In this document: one piece after another, positions 1 through 10,623 of the stretch | Layout: each line of letters starts with the position of its first letter | Numbering within the stretch: the first letter of the stretch is position 1 | Origin: Alkalihalobacillus pseudalcaliphilus | GTDB taxonomy: Bacteria > Bacillota > Bacilli > Bacillales > Bacillaceae_D | Length of the DNA stretch: 64,000 nt | Assembly (NCBI RefSeq): GCF_028610675.1 | Contig: NZ_JAQQWS010000010.1 | Span: 62,001 to 126,000 of the forward strand | Reading direction: 5' to 3' | Position numbers and translations under genes: made by a program | The notes under the pieces: model-generated | Told to the model about the DNA's origin: nothing | What the model saw: only the letters and a program-made list of their open reading frames with translations | Database searches by the model: none

Positions 1-27
1 AATAATAGGTTAGTAGAATGAATTTAG

Positions 28-183
28 TCAGTAAATGGATATGGTAACTTAGCGGACCTCTTTTTGGATGAAGGGACGGGAAGTAGGATTAGGACTGGTG
101 AGAATAATCATTGCGTTGTGCCGAGTGCAAGAAAAGAAGTAGCAACACTAGCTCGCAAAAAGGTAGCTTATGTTGCAAGATAA
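28..183 (+). pseudogene. Possible 3' remnant of an upstream gene
   Basis: The frame ending at the TAA at 181-183 is open back to stop codons at 19 and 25 and reads like protein, with a basic C-terminal tail (ARKEVATLARKK). It has no credible start codon or ribosome binding site. Two hairpins follow within about 50 bases, as expected after a real gene end. I do not recognise the family. It may be the tail of a decayed gene, or chance. Confidence 0.22.
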
Positions 184-230
184 GACAAAAAGTAACGCCA
201 GAATAAAAGAATTCTGGCAGAACGATCATA

Positions 231-276
231 GAAAGTCCGCTGATATTTTAGAGATAAAGTATCAGCGGGCTTTCTT
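231..276 (+). terminator. Rho-independent terminator
   Basis: A 15-base arm (231-245, GAAAGTCCGCTGATA) pairs with 260-274, where the second arm ends in a short T-rich stretch. A second hairpin (197-204 with 211-218) precedes it. Together they close a transcript entering from the left and insulate the arabinose operon. Confidence 0.7.
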
Positions 277-329
277 CGATTGGAGTGAGTGGGTTATTTT
301 ATTTTCCTTTCAATTAAGGAGATATGAAA

Positions 330-345
330 ATACGAACGTACAAGT
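330..345. promoter_or_regulatory. AraR-like operator (distal)
   Basis: ATACGAACGTACAAGT resembles the B. subtilis AraR box ATTTGTACGTACAAAT. The right half (GTACAAGT) is close to consensus and the left half is weaker. It lies about 160 bases from a second box next to the promoter, a spacing that would allow cooperative looping. The AraR assignment is inferred from the box and the downstream ara genes; no araR gene lies in the window. Confidence 0.5.
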
Positions 346-452
346 TTTGGGTTAATATCAACAGGATAAGTGAATAAGGAAGGAAATTAGGCTTTATAAT
401 CTGAGTTTAATCAGGCTAACGCAATTTTTATCAGAAAATTTGTTAAATAGTA

Positions 453-482
453 TTGATCGGTAAATGTAATTAGATATATAAT
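453..482 (+). promoter_or_regulatory. Sigma-A promoter of the arabinose operon
   Basis: TTGATC at 453-458 and a perfect TATAAT at 477-482 are separated by 18 bases. The expected start point is near 489, just before the proximal AraR-like box, so a bound repressor would block the polymerase. Confidence 0.55.
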
Positions 483-492
483 AAAAACAGAA

Positions 493-508
493 TCTTGTAC
501 GTATAAGT
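493..508. promoter_or_regulatory. AraR-like operator (proximal)
   Basis: TCTTGTACGTATAAGT is a near-palindrome matching 12 of 16 positions of the AraR consensus ATTTGTACGTACAAAT. It sits immediately downstream of the -10 box at 477-482, a position that fits repression of the downstream sugar operon in the absence of L-arabinose. Confidence 0.6.
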
Positions 509-584
509 TGAGACACCTGATGTATGAAGTAGAACATTCCGGAACAAAGACTTTAAGGAGGTAGATAGAGAGTTTACCTAATGT

Positions 585-598
585 TGTAAGCGTATTCT
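585..598 (+). promoter_or_regulatory. cre site (CcpA catabolite repression)
   Basis: TGTAAGCGTATTCT matches 13 of 14 positions of the cre consensus TGWAARCGYTWNCW. It lies about 100 bases downstream of the predicted start point, where CcpA sites act as roadblocks in ara-type operons of Bacillus. A strong Shine-Dalgarno-like AAGGAGGT at 554-561 precedes only a two-codon ORF. Confidence 0.6.
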
Positions 599-633
599 TA
601 TATCATTATTAATTATAATTGGGGGAATGATTT

Positions 634-1710
634 ATGAAAAACATATGGTATGTCATCCTGGTATTGAGCTTATTCGCTTTAGCAGCTTGTGGAAGTGATT
701 CGACGGGAAGCGGTGAATCGAATGGTTATAAGGTTGGTCTTGCTATGCCAACACAATCATCAGAGCGTTGGGTTAAAGATGGCGAGAATATGGAAGCTGA
801 ATTTGAGGCGCTCGGTTATGAAGTGGACTTACAATATGCCGAGGATGTTGTTCAAACCCAGGTATCACAAATTGAAAACATGATCACACAAGGTGTGGAC
901 CTTCTTGTCATTGCTTCTATTGATGGTGAGGCACTAACGAGTGTATTAGAAATGGCAGAAGCATCTAATATACCTGTTGTAGCCTATGACCGATTAATTA
1001 TGAACAGTGAACATGTTAGTTATTATGCCACTTTTGATAATTATGAGGTTGGTGTTTTACAAGGTCAATATATTGAGGAAAGCTTAGGTTTGGCTGATGG
1101 TGAAGGGCCATTTAATATGGAGCTTTTTGGCGGATCGCCTGACGATAATAATGCTTATTTCTTCTGGGATGGGGCTATGTCGATTTTACAACCTTATATT
1201 GATGAAGGACAATTAGTAGTTCGAAGTGGTCAAACGAATTTTGAACAAGGTGCAACTTTAAGATGGGACGGGGCATTAGCACAGGAAAGAATGGATAATT
1301 TATTAAGTGCCCATTATGCCAGTGAGGATATTGATGTCGTGTATTCACCATTTGACGGTATTAGTCGTGGTATTATTTCATCCTTAAGTTCTGTCGGTTA
1401 TGGGACAGATAGTAAGCCGATGCCGGTTATCACGGGACAGGATGCTGAATTGTCATCTGTGAAATATATCATTTCTGGTGAACAAACGCAGACGATTTTT
1501 AAAGATACAAGAGAGCTAGCCAAACAGGCGGTAAATATGGCTGATGCTATTTTGCAAGATGGAGAAGCAGAAATTAATGATACGGAAACGTATGACAACG
1601 GAGCGAAAGTAGTCCCTTCTTATTTATTAGAACCGATTTCCGTTGATGTTAATAATTATGAAGAGGTTCTGGTTGAAAGCGGTTACTATACAGAGGATGA
1701 TCTTCAGTAA
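634..1710 (+). CDS. Sugar-binding lipoprotein of a ChvE/GguAB-type ABC transporter
   Basis: Predicted extracellular substrate-binding lipoprotein of a multiple-monosaccharide ABC importer. A hydrophobic signal peptide ends in a lipobox (LAAC, Cys about residue 19), so the mature protein is lipid-anchored. The body is a periplasmic-binding-protein type 1 fold of the ChvE family ([12 protein letters not shown], then VIASIDG and VVAYDR motifs). The start is ATG 634 behind GGGGGA. It heads an operon with the ATPase and permease genes and araDBA, so the substrate is probably L-arabinose, perhaps also related aldoses. B. subtilis uses the unrelated AraNPQ system instead. Confidence 0.85.
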   Translation: MKNIWYVILVLSLFALAACGSDSTGSGESNGYKVGLAMPTQSSERWVKDGENMEAEFEALGYEVDLQYAEDVVQTQVSQIENMITQGVDLLVIASIDGEALTSVLEMAEASNIPVVAYDRLIMNSEHVSYYATFDNYEVGVLQGQYIEESLGLADGEGPFNMELFGGSPDDNNAYFFWDGAMSILQPYIDEGQLVVRSGQTNFEQGATLRWDGALAQERMDNLLSAHYASEDIDVVYSPFDGISRGIISSLSSVGYGTDSKPMPVITGQDAELSSVKYIISGEQTQTIFKDTRELAKQAVNMADAILQDGEAEINDTETYDNGAKVVPSYLLEPISVDVNNYEEVLVESGYYTEDDLQ

Positions 1711-1787
1711 GTGATAAATGAGAGATGGCTTAGTTGACGTTCTAAGCCATCTTCCTTCCTTTTTAAAGATGGAAAGGTGTGAGTAGG

Positions 1788-3320
1788 TTGGAAAAAATCA
1801 TACTAGAGATGAAACATATCAATAAAAGCTTTCCCGGTGTAAAAGCGTTAGATGATGTAAATTTTCAAGTGATGGATGGAGAAATTCATGCATTAATTGG
1901 AGAAAATGGTGCAGGAAAATCAACATTAATGAAAGTTCTTAGTGGTGTCCATCCTTATGGGAGTTATGACGGCGATATTGTTTATCAGAATGAGTTATGT
2001 CAGTTCAAGGATATAAATGATAGTGAAAAACAAGGCATTGTCATCATTCATCAAGAGCTCGCGTTAATTCCTGAGCTTTCAATTGCCGAGAATATTTTCC
2101 TAGGAAATGAACAAGCGAAAAAGGGAATTATTAATTGGCGTGACACGATTTTAAAAACAAAAGAATTATTAGCGAAAGTGAACTTGCGTGTTGATCCTGA
2201 AGAAAAGATAAAAAATATCGGAGTAGGACAACAGCAATTGGTAGAGATTGCGAAAGCCTTGTCTAAGGAAGTGAAGCTACTTATTTTAGATGAGCCGACC
2301 TCCTCTTTAAATGAAGAAGATAGTGAGAATCTATTAAACTTGTTGAGGGAGTTTCAAAAGCAAGGAATTACCTCTGTCTTAATCTCACATAAGCTAAAAG
2401 AATTGTTAAGTATTGCTGATCGTTTAACGATTTTGCGTGATGGTCAAACGGTGCATACATTATCCGTTCAAGAAGACAAAGTGACGGAGCCCGTCATTAT
2501 AAAAGGGATGGTAGGAAGGGATTTAAGCCAATTATTCCCCGAACGAAAGGCAGAAATTGGCGATGTATATTTTGAAGTGAAGAACTGGCAGGTCGACCAC
2601 CCCATTACGGCTTCCAAAAAATTAATTAGTGATTTGAACCTCCATGTAAAAAAGGGGGAGGTTGTAGGTTTAGCAGGCTTAATGGGAGCAGGAAGAACAG
2701 AATTTGCGATGAGTTTATTCGGTCGAACTTACGGAAAGAACATTTCTGGTGAGGTTTTTAAAGATGGTCAATCAATTCGTGTAAAAACTGTCGATAAGGC
2801 CATTGAAAACGGTATCGCTTATGTATCTGAGAATAGAAAGGAATATGGCTTGATTTTAGAAGAAAGTGTTCGTCGAAATTTAACGTTGGCTAATTTAACA
2901 TCGATTTCACAAGCAAAAGTACTAAATCTGCATGATGAAGTGAAAAAGGCTGAAGAGTTAAAGGAAAGAATGAATGTAAAAACTCCTTCTATTGAACAAA
3001 AGGTTGGTAATTTAAGTGGGGGAAATCAGCAGAAGGTTGTATTAGGTAAATGGATACATACTGAGCCCGATGTCCTCATTTTAGATGAACCAACAAGAGG
3101 AATTGATGTTGGAGCTAAATTCGAAATATACAAAATTATAAATGAATTGGCGGAGAAGGGTAAAAGTATCCTATTTATCTCTTCAGAGTTACCTGAATTA
3201 CTAGGGATGTGTGACAGAATTTACACCTTGAACAGAGGCCAGATAACAGGTGAAGTTCCGATTGAAGAAGCGAACCAGGAAACATTGATGACTTATATGA
3301 CGGAATTAGGGAGGGCTTAA
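1788..3320 (+). CDS. Sugar ABC transporter ATP-binding protein (GguA/MmsA type)
   Basis: Tandem-domain ATPase of a CUT2-type sugar importer. The first nucleotide-binding domain has Walker [10 protein letters not shown] and Walker [11 protein letters not shown]. The second has a degenerate P-loop (GLMGAGRTE) but intact LSGGNQQK and [10 protein letters not shown], the usual asymmetry of the family. I choose TTG 1788 because AAAGGTG (1773-1779) lies 8 bases ahead and the protein then begins MEKIILEM as in homologues; GTG 1779 is in frame but overlaps that ribosome binding site. The permease gene follows after two bases, so the two are translationally linked. Confidence 0.9.
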   Translation: MEKIILEMKHINKSFPGVKALDDVNFQVMDGEIHALIGENGAGKSTLMKVLSGVHPYGSYDGDIVYQNELCQFKDINDSEKQGIVIIHQELALIPELSIAENIFLGNEQAKKGIINWRDTILKTKELLAKVNLRVDPEEKIKNIGVGQQQLVEIAKALSKEVKLLILDEPTSSLNEEDSENLLNLLREFQKQGITSVLISHKLKELLSIADRLTILRDGQTVHTLSVQEDKVTEPVIIKGMVGRDLSQLFPERKAEIGDVYFEVKNWQVDHPITASKKLISDLNLHVKKGEVVGLAGLMGAGRTEFAMSLFGRTYGKNISGEVFKDGQSIRVKTVDKAIENGIAYVSENRKEYGLILEESVRRNLTLANLTSISQAKVLNLHDEVKKAEELKERMNVKTPSIEQKVGNLSGGNQQKVVLGKWIHTEPDVLILDEPTRGIDVGAKFEIYKIINELAEKGKSILFISSELPELLGMCDRIYTLNRGQITGEVPIEEANQETLMTYMTELGRA

Positions 3321-3322
3321 AG

Positions 3323-4483
3323 ATGGAAGCCTTAAAGATTTTGATCGTAAACAATATGCGGAAATTTGGAATGATTGTAGCTTTAATTGGTATTGTATTA
3401 TTCTTCCAAATTATCACAGGTGGAACGATGCTTACACCATTAAATATCACTAATATTATTATGCAAAACAGTTATATTATCGTGTTGGCTATTGGAATGA
3501 TGATTATTATTATCACGGGTGAAATTGATCTTTCTGTTGGATCAGTAGCTGCGTTTACAGGAGCGATTGCCGGGGTTCTTTTAGCAACTTGGGATTTACC
3601 AGTGGCCGTTGGGATTATACTTTGCTTACTTTTAGGAGCATTAATTGGTGCCTGGCAAGGTTTCTGGGTTGCTTATATGGCGATCCCTTCTTTTATTGTA
3701 ACTTTAGCAGGTATGCTTTTATTTAGAGGTTTGACACTGGTTGTGTTAGGTGGAAGAACAATTGCCCCTTTTCCAACCGAGTTCCGAACGATAAGCTCCG
3801 CCTTCTTACCGGATATTTTTGCTGGCGGAGAATTAAAGCTACTTACGATATTAATTGGTATTGTCGCTTCAGTAATCTATATCATGTATGAACTGCGACA
3901 AAGGAAGATTTCTAAATTCTATCAATTTCAAACATCATCATATGGTTTGTTTTTAACGAAACTAGCAATATTAGTTTTGATCATTAATAGTTTCACGTAT
4001 GTACTAGCTCTATATCAAGGTCTACCAATTGTCTTGTTAATTCTTATTGCTTTAATTATTAGCTATACATTTGTGATGAATAAAACGATTATCGGTCGCC
4101 ATATTTATGCGGTTGGCGGCAATGTGAAGGCAGCGGAATTATCAGGGGTACGTACGAAAAAAATGAAGTTTCTAGCTTTTGTGAACATGGGTGTACTTGC
4201 CGCTCTTGCAGGTCTTATTTTTACAGCCCGATTAAATGCAGCCACGCCACAAGCTGGTACTTTATTTGAATTAGATGCTATTGCAGCCGCTGTTATTGGA
4301 GGTGCGTCTTTTTCAGGGGGCGTAGGGACAATTGTAGGTGCAGTCATTGGTGCACTTGTTATGGGTGTCTTAAACAATGGTATGTCGTTAATGGGAATAG
4401 GAACGGATTGGCAGCAAGCAATTAAAGGACTTGTGTTACTCGGGGCCGTTGCCTTTGATGTTTTAAGTAAAAATAAATCATAA
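3323..4483 (+). CDS. Sugar ABC transporter permease (GguB/MmsB type)
   Basis: Integral membrane permease of the same CUT2 importer, about ten hydrophobic segments in 386 residues. Family hallmarks are visible: [10 protein letters not shown] near residue 67 and the conserved cytoplasmic loop [14 protein letters not shown] near 259-272, followed by a glycine-rich [13 protein letters not shown] segment. It starts with ATG right after the ATPase gene and ends just ahead of araD. It presumably forms the homodimeric channel for the binding protein encoded at 634-1710. Confidence 0.9.
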   Translation: MEALKILIVNNMRKFGMIVALIGIVLFFQIITGGTMLTPLNITNIIMQNSYIIVLAIGMMIIIITGEIDLSVGSVAAFTGAIAGVLLATWDLPVAVGIILCLLLGALIGAWQGFWVAYMAIPSFIVTLAGMLLFRGLTLVVLGGRTIAPFPTEFRTISSAFLPDIFAGGELKLLTILIGIVASVIYIMYELRQRKISKFYQFQTSSYGLFLTKLAILVLIINSFTYVLALYQGLPIVLLILIALIISYTFVMNKTIIGRHIYAVGGNVKAAELSGVRTKKMKFLAFVNMGVLAALAGLIFTARLNAATPQAGTLFELDAIAAAVIGGASFSGGVGTIVGAVIGALVMGVLNNGMSLMGIGTDWQQAIKGLVLLGAVAFDVLSKNKS

Positions 4484-4496
4484 AGGAGTGAGTGCT

Positions 4497-5195
4497 TTGC
4501 TTGAGCCGTTAAAGGAAGCTGTATTAAAAGCAAATCAAGCCTTGCCTAAGTATCAACTCGTTACTTTTACTTGGGGCAATGTAAGTGGAATTGACCGGGA
4601 GCAAGGGTTAGTTGTCATTAAACCGAGTGGTGTTTCATATGAGGGGTTAACGATTGATGATTTGGTCGTTGTTGATTTAGATGGTCATGTCGTTGAAGGT
4701 GAATTACATCCATCGTCCGATACTCCAACACACCTGCATTTATATCGGAATTTTCTTGATATTGGTGGAGTTGTTCATACCCACTCTAATTATGCAACAA
4801 GCTGGTCACAGGCAGGTAAAAGTCTAGAAGCACTAGGTACGACACATGCTGATTATTTTTATGGAACGATTCCTTGCACGAGAAAAATGAAAGAAGAAGA
4901 GATCGTCGAAAACTATGAAGAGAATACGGGCAAAGTGATTGTAGAAACATTTAAAGAGCAGGATATGGATCCACAAGTAATGCCCGGAGTTTTCGTTCAT
5001 AGTCATGCACCATTTACGTGGGGAAAGGATCCGCTAACAGCCTTACACAATGCAGTTGTTTTAGAAGAGATAGCGAAAATGGGGCTACAAACCTATTCGT
5101 TAAATCCGTCCGTAGAAGTTATGGATCAATGCTTGTTAGATAAGCATTTTTTAAGAAAACATGGTAAATTCGCCTATTATGGCCAAAAGAGGTGA
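4497..5195 (+). CDS. araD: L-ribulose-5-phosphate 4-epimerase
   Basis: Class II aldolase-fold enzyme converting L-ribulose 5-phosphate to D-xylulose 5-phosphate, the last step of arabinose catabolism. Typical motifs are [19 protein letters not shown], the metal-binding VVHTHS histidines and [14 protein letters not shown] choose TTG 4497 (protein begins MLEPLKEAV, as in B. subtilis AraD) because AAAGGAG at 4482-4488 lies 8 bases upstream; the in-frame GTG 4488 overlaps it. The gene order D-B-A differs from the B. subtilis A-B-D order. Confidence 0.95.
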   Translation: MLEPLKEAVLKANQALPKYQLVTFTWGNVSGIDREQGLVVIKPSGVSYEGLTIDDLVVVDLDGHVVEGELHPSSDTPTHLHLYRNFLDIGGVVHTHSNYATSWSQAGKSLEALGTTHADYFYGTIPCTRKMKEEEIVENYEENTGKVIVETFKEQDMDPQVMPGVFVHSHAPFTWGKDPLTALHNAVVLEEIAKMGLQTYSLNPSVEVMDQCLLDKHFLRKHGKFAYYGQKR

Positions 5196-5199
5196 GGAA

Positions 5200-6888
5200 A
5201 TGAAAAATCGATACACACTAGGTATTGATTACGGTACAGAATCAGGTCGTGCCGTTCTCGTATCAATCGAAAATGGGGAAGAGATTGCTGAACACGTGAC
5301 ACCGTATTTGCATGGCGTATTAGATCAAACGTTACCTGATTCGAATATAAAGCTTGGGTATGAGTGGGCCTTACAGCATCCTGATGATTATTTAGAAGTC
5401 ATTCGGACATCGATTCCAGCTGTATTAGCAAAAGCGAATGTTGCCCCAAATGATGTTATTGGGTTAGGAATCGATTTTACGGCTTGTACGATGTTACCAA
5501 TCGATAAAGAATTACAGCCTTTATGTTTTAAACAAAGCTTGAAAGATGAGCCACATAGCTGGGTCAAACTTTGGAAACACCATGCTGCCCAAAGCTATGC
5601 TGATGAAATTAATCGGATCGCTAAGGAGAGGAATGAGCCATTTCTAGAGCGTTACGGTGGGAAGCTCTCTTCGGAATGGATGTTAGCTAAAATTTGGCAA
5701 ATCTTAGATGAAGCTCCACATATTTATGAGCAAACTGATCAATTTGTAGAGGCGACAGATTGGGTCGTTTCACAGCTAACTGGAACTTTAAAACGTAATA
5801 GCTGTACAGCTGGGTATAAAGCGGTATGGCACAAGCAGAATGGTTATCCTGAATCGGATTTCTTCCAATCATTAGACCCACGATTAGAAAGTTTGACGTC
5901 AACGAAGCTTCGTGGCGAAATTGTCCCACTAGGAACGCGAGCAGGGGAGTTAACAGCCTATTATGCGGAGCTTACTGGATTACCTGTTGGCTTACCTATT
6001 GCCGTGGGAAATGTAGATGCACATGCTGCGGTTCCAGCAGTAGGAGTTATAGATGAAGGCAAGCTCGTGATGGCAATGGGTACGTCGATTTGCCACATGC
6101 TTTTAGGTAAGGACGAAGTGATGGTAGAGGGAATGTGTGGTGTTGTGGAAGACGGAATAATCCCTGGCTATTTTGGATATGAGGCTGGACAGTCTGCTGT
6201 TGGAGATATTTTTGCTTGGTTTGTGAAAAATAACATCCCAAAATCACTAGATGATGAGGCTTTTCATGAAGGAATAGACATCCATTCATTACTAGAAAGA
6301 AAGGCAAATCAGTTAAAAGTAGGAGAAAGTGGATTACTCGCTTTAGACTGGTGGAATGGTAATCGCTCAGTATTAGTTGATACTAGCTTAAGCGGGCTCT
6401 TAATAGGCTACTCCCTCGCGACAAAACCGGAAGAGGTTTACCGGGCCTTACTTGAGTCAACGGCATTTGGAACACGAGTAATTGTTGATGCCTTTGATGA
6501 TGCAGGTGTGCAAGTATTAGAGCTGTATGCTTGTGGGGGGCTGCCAAAAAAGAACCCGTTACTCATGCAAATTTATGCAGATGTAACGAATCGAATCATC
6601 AAAGTAGCAGATTCTGAGCAAACACCTGCTCTAGGAGCGGCCATGTTTGCAGCTGTTGCGGCCGGTGCTGCTTATGGTGGGTATGACAATATTATAGAAG
6701 CCGCCAAAAAAATGGGTAGAGTGAAACAGGAATTTTATAAACCGATACCAGAGAATGTAAGAGTATACGAAGCTCTTTATCAAGAGTATAAGCAATTACA
6801 TGATTATTTTGGTAGAGGGGAAAATCCGGTCATGAAAAAGCTGAAGAGCTTACGAACGTTTGAAAATAAAGAGCTAGGGGTGACATAA
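5200..6888 (+). CDS. araB: L-ribulokinase
   Basis: FGGY-family sugar kinase phosphorylating L-ribulose with ATP. The N-terminal phosphate-binding loop [12 protein letters not shown], the [11 protein letters not shown] segment and the C-terminal [22 protein letters not shown] are all present, giving 562 residues, normal for AraB. ATG 5200 follows AAGAGGTGAGG and starts 4 bases after the araD stop; an in-frame ATG at 5161 inside araD is not needed. The stop abuts the araA start. Confidence 0.95.
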   Translation: MKNRYTLGIDYGTESGRAVLVSIENGEEIAEHVTPYLHGVLDQTLPDSNIKLGYEWALQHPDDYLEVIRTSIPAVLAKANVAPNDVIGLGIDFTACTMLPIDKELQPLCFKQSLKDEPHSWVKLWKHHAAQSYADEINRIAKERNEPFLERYGGKLSSEWMLAKIWQILDEAPHIYEQTDQFVEATDWVVSQLTGTLKRNSCTAGYKAVWHKQNGYPESDFFQSLDPRLESLTSTKLRGEIVPLGTRAGELTAYYAELTGLPVGLPIAVGNVDAHAAVPAVGVIDEGKLVMAMGTSICHMLLGKDEVMVEGMCGVVEDGIIPGYFGYEAGQSAVGDIFAWFVKNNIPKSLDDEAFHEGIDIHSLLERKANQLKVGESGLLALDWWNGNRSVLVDTSLSGLLIGYSLATKPEEVYRALLESTAFGTRVIVDAFDDAGVQVLELYACGGLPKKNPLLMQIYADVTNRIIKVADSEQTPALGAAMFAAVAAGAAYGGYDNIIEAAKKMGRVKQEFYKPIPENVRVYEALYQEYKQLHDYFGRGENPVMKKLKSLRTFENKELGVT

Positions 6889-8382
6889 TTGGTCGTTAAA
6901 AAAGAGAAAATTCATTTTTGGTTTGTAGCAGGCAGTCAACATTTATATGGTTCAGAGGCACTTCAAGAGGTGAGTGATCACGCCCAAGAAATAGTCCAAC
7001 ACTTAAATAGCTCAACGAATGCTTGTGAGATTGTATTAAAAGAAACACTGACAACTAGTCATGATATTTTACAATTTTTTAAAGATGCGAATGCGGATCC
7101 ACAATGTGCGGGTATTATTACGTGGATGCACACCTTCTCACCTGCCAAAATGTGGATTGCTGGTTTGAATGAATTAAGAAAACCTCTTCTTCACCTGCAT
7201 ACACAATATAATCGAGATATACCTTGGCAAGACATTGATATGGATTTTATGAATTTGAATCAATCTGCACATGGCGATCGAGAATATGGATTTATTACAG
7301 CTCGTATGAATATCAACCGAAAAGTGATTGTTGGGCATTGGCAAAACGCAGAGACAGTCAACCGATTACAAGACTGGTTGACAACAGCGGTCGCTTATAA
7401 TGAAAGTAAAACGATAAAGGTAGCTAGATTTGGCGATAATATGCGTAATGTTGCCGTGACAGAGGGCGATAAGATCGAAGCCCAAATTCGATTAGGCTGG
7501 ACAATAGATGGGTATGGCATTGGTGATTTAGTAAAATATATAAACCAATTTAGCGATTCTGAGGTCGACGCATTGTATAAGGAGTACGCAGAGACGTATA
7601 TAATTGGAACTCACTTTAGTGATGACCCACATGTTAAAAATTCGATTTTAGAACAAGCGCGAATTGAATTAGGGCTCAAAACCTTTTTAGATGAGAATGG
7701 TTACACGGCCTTTACAACAACCTTCGAAGATTTATATGGAATGAAGCAGCTTCCAGGGCTAGCTGTACAACGTTTAATGGAACAAGGTTATGGATTTGCT
7801 GGTGAAGGTGATTGGAAAACGGCCGCGTTAGTACGAATGATCAAGCAAATGACCAATAATCAAGAAACGAGTTTTATGGAGGATTATACGTATCATTTCA
7901 ACCCACAAAATGAATTAGTGCTAGGCTCTCACATGTTGGAGGTTTGTCCAACAATAGCAAATGAACAGCCTAGAATTGAGGTTCATCCATTATCCATCGG
8001 TAATAAGGAGGATCCGGCTAGGCTTGTATTTAATGGTAAGGGTGGCCCTGCTATTAATGCTAGCTTAATTGATTTAGGCCATAGGTTTCGACTTATTTTA
8101 AATGAGGTTGAGGCGATCGCACCGACTTCTCAAGAAGAGACGCCTAAGCTCCCTGTTGCCAAGGTACTTTGGAGCCCGAAACCTTCATTAAGTGAGGCTA
8201 CAGAGGCATGGATTTATGCTGGTGGTGCTCATCATACTGTACTGAGCTTTAAAGCAACTAAGGAGCAACTTACAGATTGGGCAGAATTAAATGGGATAGA
8301 ATGTGTAACCATTGATAAGCATACGGATATTACCCAATTCCGAAAAGAATTAAAGTGGAATGAAGCGGTCTGGGGTAAATAA
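6889..8382 (+). CDS. araA: L-arabinose isomerase
   Basis: Converts L-arabinose to L-ribulose, the first step of the pathway; a cytoplasmic Mn-dependent oligomer. The N-terminus FWFVAGSQHLYG, the central GYGFAGEGDWKTAAL and the C-terminal GGAHHTVLS are AraA signatures, and 497 residues is the usual length. The TTG start directly follows the araB stop, with AGGGGTG inside the end of araB as ribosome binding site. It is the last gene of the operon and is followed by a hairpin terminator. Confidence 0.96.
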   Translation: MVVKKEKIHFWFVAGSQHLYGSEALQEVSDHAQEIVQHLNSSTNACEIVLKETLTTSHDILQFFKDANADPQCAGIITWMHTFSPAKMWIAGLNELRKPLLHLHTQYNRDIPWQDIDMDFMNLNQSAHGDREYGFITARMNINRKVIVGHWQNAETVNRLQDWLTTAVAYNESKTIKVARFGDNMRNVAVTEGDKIEAQIRLGWTIDGYGIGDLVKYINQFSDSEVDALYKEYAETYIIGTHFSDDPHVKNSILEQARIELGLKTFLDENGYTAFTTTFEDLYGMKQLPGLAVQRLMEQGYGFAGEGDWKTAALVRMIKQMTNNQETSFMEDYTYHFNPQNELVLGSHMLEVCPTIANEQPRIEVHPLSIGNKEDPARLVFNGKGGPAINASLIDLGHRFRLILNEVEAIAPTSQEETPKLPVAKVLWSPKPSLSEATEAWIYAGGAHHTVLSFKATKEQLTDWAELNGIECVTIDKHTDITQFRKELKWNEAVWGK

Positions 8383-8397
8383 TTGAACGTGTGAAGC

Positions 8398-8435
8398 GGA
8401 AAAAGCATGTCAAAACGGCATGCTCTTTTCCATTG
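8398..8435 (+). terminator. Terminator of the arabinose operon
   Basis: GGAAAAAGCATG (8398-8409) pairs with CATGCTCTTTTCC (8419-8431) with one bulge. It lies 15 bases after the araA stop. The T-rich part is inside the second arm rather than after it, so efficiency is uncertain. Confidence 0.6.
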
Positions 8436-8544
8436 TTGCTAACCACATAGAACACCATTTTCATCAGGTTCTGGCTATATGTATGACGATGATGGTATGA
8501 GTTTTTCTGCTACGTCTATACATTTTGACAAACGGTCTGTTTAC

Positions 8545-9063
8545 TTATTCGTTCTTGTAAACGTGTTGAAATACCCAGCCTTTAAATTCTAAGTAACTTG
8601 CAAATGATAATGGTTGTGGATAAGCCATCAGAACAAGTGGAACTGGATCATATCCTTTAGCCAACGCGGGTTGAATATAACCCCACTTACTTAGAGAAAA
8701 TCCATTTCTTTCATAAAACTTTGCTCTTCTTTTCTCTAAATCACCGTTTGTAGGAGGTTCTATCTCAATGATGACGCTTTGTTTGGATTGTTGAAGGAAG
8801 GCTTGAAGTAGCTTCGTACCTAGACCGCCATTTCGAAAGCTGGCTTGTACAGCAAAATGTTCTAAAAATATAAATTCCTGACTCTGCCAAGTCGCAAAAA
8901 AAGCTACCAGCTCATCGTGTTCTTCATACATATAAATTTGGTAAAACGGATTGTCTAGTAATGCTCGCTGGTGGTGATAAGGTCTATATTCATCAGGAGG
9001 AAAAGAGTCTTGCATTAATTGATAAAAAGCATCGAATTTGTTTCCTTTTAATTTTATTAACAT
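8545..9063 (-). CDS. GNAT-family N-acetyltransferase
   Basis: Protein of 172 residues with the acetyl-CoA binding motif A pattern (FAVQASFRNGGLGTKLL, about residues 70-86) and a downstream FYERNGF motif B. It transfers an acetyl group from acetyl-CoA to an unknown amine. AAAGGAG lies 7 bases ahead of the ATG at 9063. It is a single gene converging on the arabinose operon, and nothing nearby hints at a substrate. Confidence 0.8.
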   Translation of the reverse strand: MLIKLKGNKFDAFYQLMQDSFPPDEYRPYHHQRALLDNPFYQIYMYEEHDELVAFFATWQSQEFIFLEHFAVQASFRNGGLGTKLLQAFLQQSKQSVIIEIEPPTNGDLEKRRAKFYERNGFSLSKWGYIQPALAKGYDPVPLVLMAYPQPLSFASYLEFKGWVFQHVYKNE

Positions 9064-9259
9064 GGGTAACTCCTTTATTCTTTCGTCTTATGTTGTTATA
9101 TCAAACTTATGTAAGTTTGTATAATATGTAGTTGAATTAGTTATCGGGTAGTATAATTCTTTTATATGAAGTTACTTTGGGGCAATGGGTTGTGCCTTGA
9201 AGTTAGCTCGTCAGCCATTTTACGATAAATGACTTTAGCAGGACAGTGCGCCCTTTTTG

Positions 9260-9346
9260 ATCAGGCCGATTCCTGATGGTGATCGAGTTGTAAACGGTCC
9301 ATTAAAAAGTCGCCATTACTTTCATCTTTGTTGGTGGCGGAGTGGT
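9260..9346 (-). repeat. Dispersed repeat copy 1 (left-end module, reverse)
   Basis: Read on the minus strand this contains CGCCACCAACAAAGATGAAAGT, in two parts CGCCACCAACAAAG and ATGAAAGT, followed by TGGCGACT and TTACAACTCGATCACCATC. The same string of words occurs in the copy at 33612-33725. It lies in the 540-base gap between the GNAT and FMN reductase genes, which otherwise holds only AT-rich sequence. Confidence 0.7.
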
Positions 9347-9601
9347 TTTTTCCATGTGTGTTTTTAATGGAAACTAAATTTTGTTACAATGTTCTAGAGT
9401 GCGGTATACTTTCAATAGTATCATTATATATACTTAGGCTCTTTTAGGTTTCTACTTTTCTAATTTGGATAAATGAGGTATGATGTCTTTAACATACTGA
9501 TAAAAAGTTTGTAACTTACTTAAAGTCAGTCATGGTGTTATTTTTTTTGGTTCATTGAAAGTAAATAAAACAAATAGTAAAAGGATAGGGAGGAATTTTT
9601 G

Positions 9602-10156
9602 ATGGCAACTGATAAATTAAAAATTGGTATCATCTTAGGGAGTACAAGACAAGGTAGATTAAGTCCACAGGTGGGTGAATGGGTAAAGGGTTATGGTGAT
9701 AATCGCGATGATGCTGATTATGAAATTGTTGATATCGCTGAGTATAACTTACCGTTTTTAGGTACAACAGACGGAACAGAGCCAGGAATCACAGCATGGA
9801 ATGAAAAGCTTGCAAGTTTGGATGGTTTTGTATTTATCGTTCAAGAGTATAACCACAGTATTACAGGAGCACTTAAGAATGCAATTGATTTCGCTCGTGA
9901 TTCATGGGCTAATAAAGCAGCAGGAATCGTAAGTTACGGTTCTACTGGCGGAGCAAGAGCGGCTGAACATTTACGTGGTATTTTAGGAGAGCTTCAAATT
10001 GCTGATGTGCGCACGCATCCAACACTTTCGCTATTCTTAGATTTTGAAAACTATGCTGAATTTAAGCCACAACCTATTCATGACGATAATATGAAAATGA
10101 TGCTTGACCAAGTTAGTGCTTGGAGTGGAGCACTAAAGCCTTTAAGACAAGGTTAA
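9602..10156 (+). CDS. NADPH-dependent FMN reductase family protein
   Basis: Flavodoxin-fold oxidoreductase of 184 residues. The flavin phosphate loop (GSTRQGRLSPQV, about residues 12-23), the QEYNHSITGALKNAID segment and a YGSTGGARAAEHL segment define the NAD(P)H-dependent FMN reductase/azoreductase-like family. The start is ATG 9602 with AGGGAGG 8 bases upstream. Likely role is flavin or quinone reduction in the cytosol; the physiological substrate is unknown. It is monocistronic, closed by a strong terminator. Confidence 0.85.
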   Translation: MATDKLKIGIILGSTRQGRLSPQVGEWVKGYGDNRDDADYEIVDIAEYNLPFLGTTDGTEPGITAWNEKLASLDGFVFIVQEYNHSITGALKNAIDFARDSWANKAAGIVSYGSTGGARAAEHLRGILGELQIADVRTHPTLSLFLDFENYAEFKPQPIHDDNMKMMLDQVSAWSGALKPLRQG

Positions 10157-10174
10157 TAAGTAAATGACGATGAC

Positions 10175-10213
10175 GAGGACAACAGTGGTGCTAAACTGTT
10201 GTCTTCGTTTTTT
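10175..10213 (+). terminator. Rho-independent terminator of the FMN reductase gene
   Basis: GACAACAGT (10178-10186) pairs perfectly with ACTGTTGTC (10195-10203) and is followed by a T-rich run. It stands 20 bases after the stop codon. Confidence 0.85.
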
Positions 10214-10237
10214 CCAATTATTCAAGGGAAGTAGGTT

Positions 10238-10503
10238 GTAACGGAAGGATACGAGCTAAACATATCAGTTACTCGAAGGGAGCGTGTGAGTAACAGCACG
10301 AAAAAGGCTAAACATGTCAATTATCTGTCAGTTGGCTCTTTAAATGGTGAAACTTTATTCATTTTAATTTTGTTCTTTTTTATTTTGAAAAGATGTTGTT
10401 TTTCTTTTGAAATGGAGTGCGGAGACCCGCAGGACGTGCAGCATAATTTTCGGTAGCGACGAGCAGCGCACTATATTTGCACTAACTTTCATACGAATAT
10501 TTA
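10238..10503 (+). repeat. Dispersed repeat copy 2 (middle and right-end modules)
   Basis: Shares in order with the copy at 38589-39045: a CAGTTACTC word, ACGAAAAAGGCT, a TTTTAATTTTGTTCTTTTT tract, GCGGAGAC, GAGCATAATTTTCGGTAGCGACGAG (here CAGCATAATTTTCGGTAG then CGACGAGCAG) and a terminal ACTAACTTTCATA. This explains most of the 467-base gap before the gene at 10624; ORFs inside it are not credible genes. Confidence 0.75.
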
Positions 10504-10623
10504 GAAAATTAACAAAACAACTAACCGCCAATATAGAAAGTAGTGTTTGGTATTCTTCTTTTGAAAAGATGTTGCTTATCTTTACTTTAAAGTGAGTAGT
10601 ATATAAAAAATAGGGGTGGGGTT

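Noticed and set aside
170..355. 61-codon ORF near the left edge
   Set aside because: It spans a strong terminator hairpin and an AraR-like box, so it is not a credible gene.
10407..10595. 62-codon ORF
   Set aside because: It is a translation of dispersed repeat copy 2 and has no ribosome binding site.
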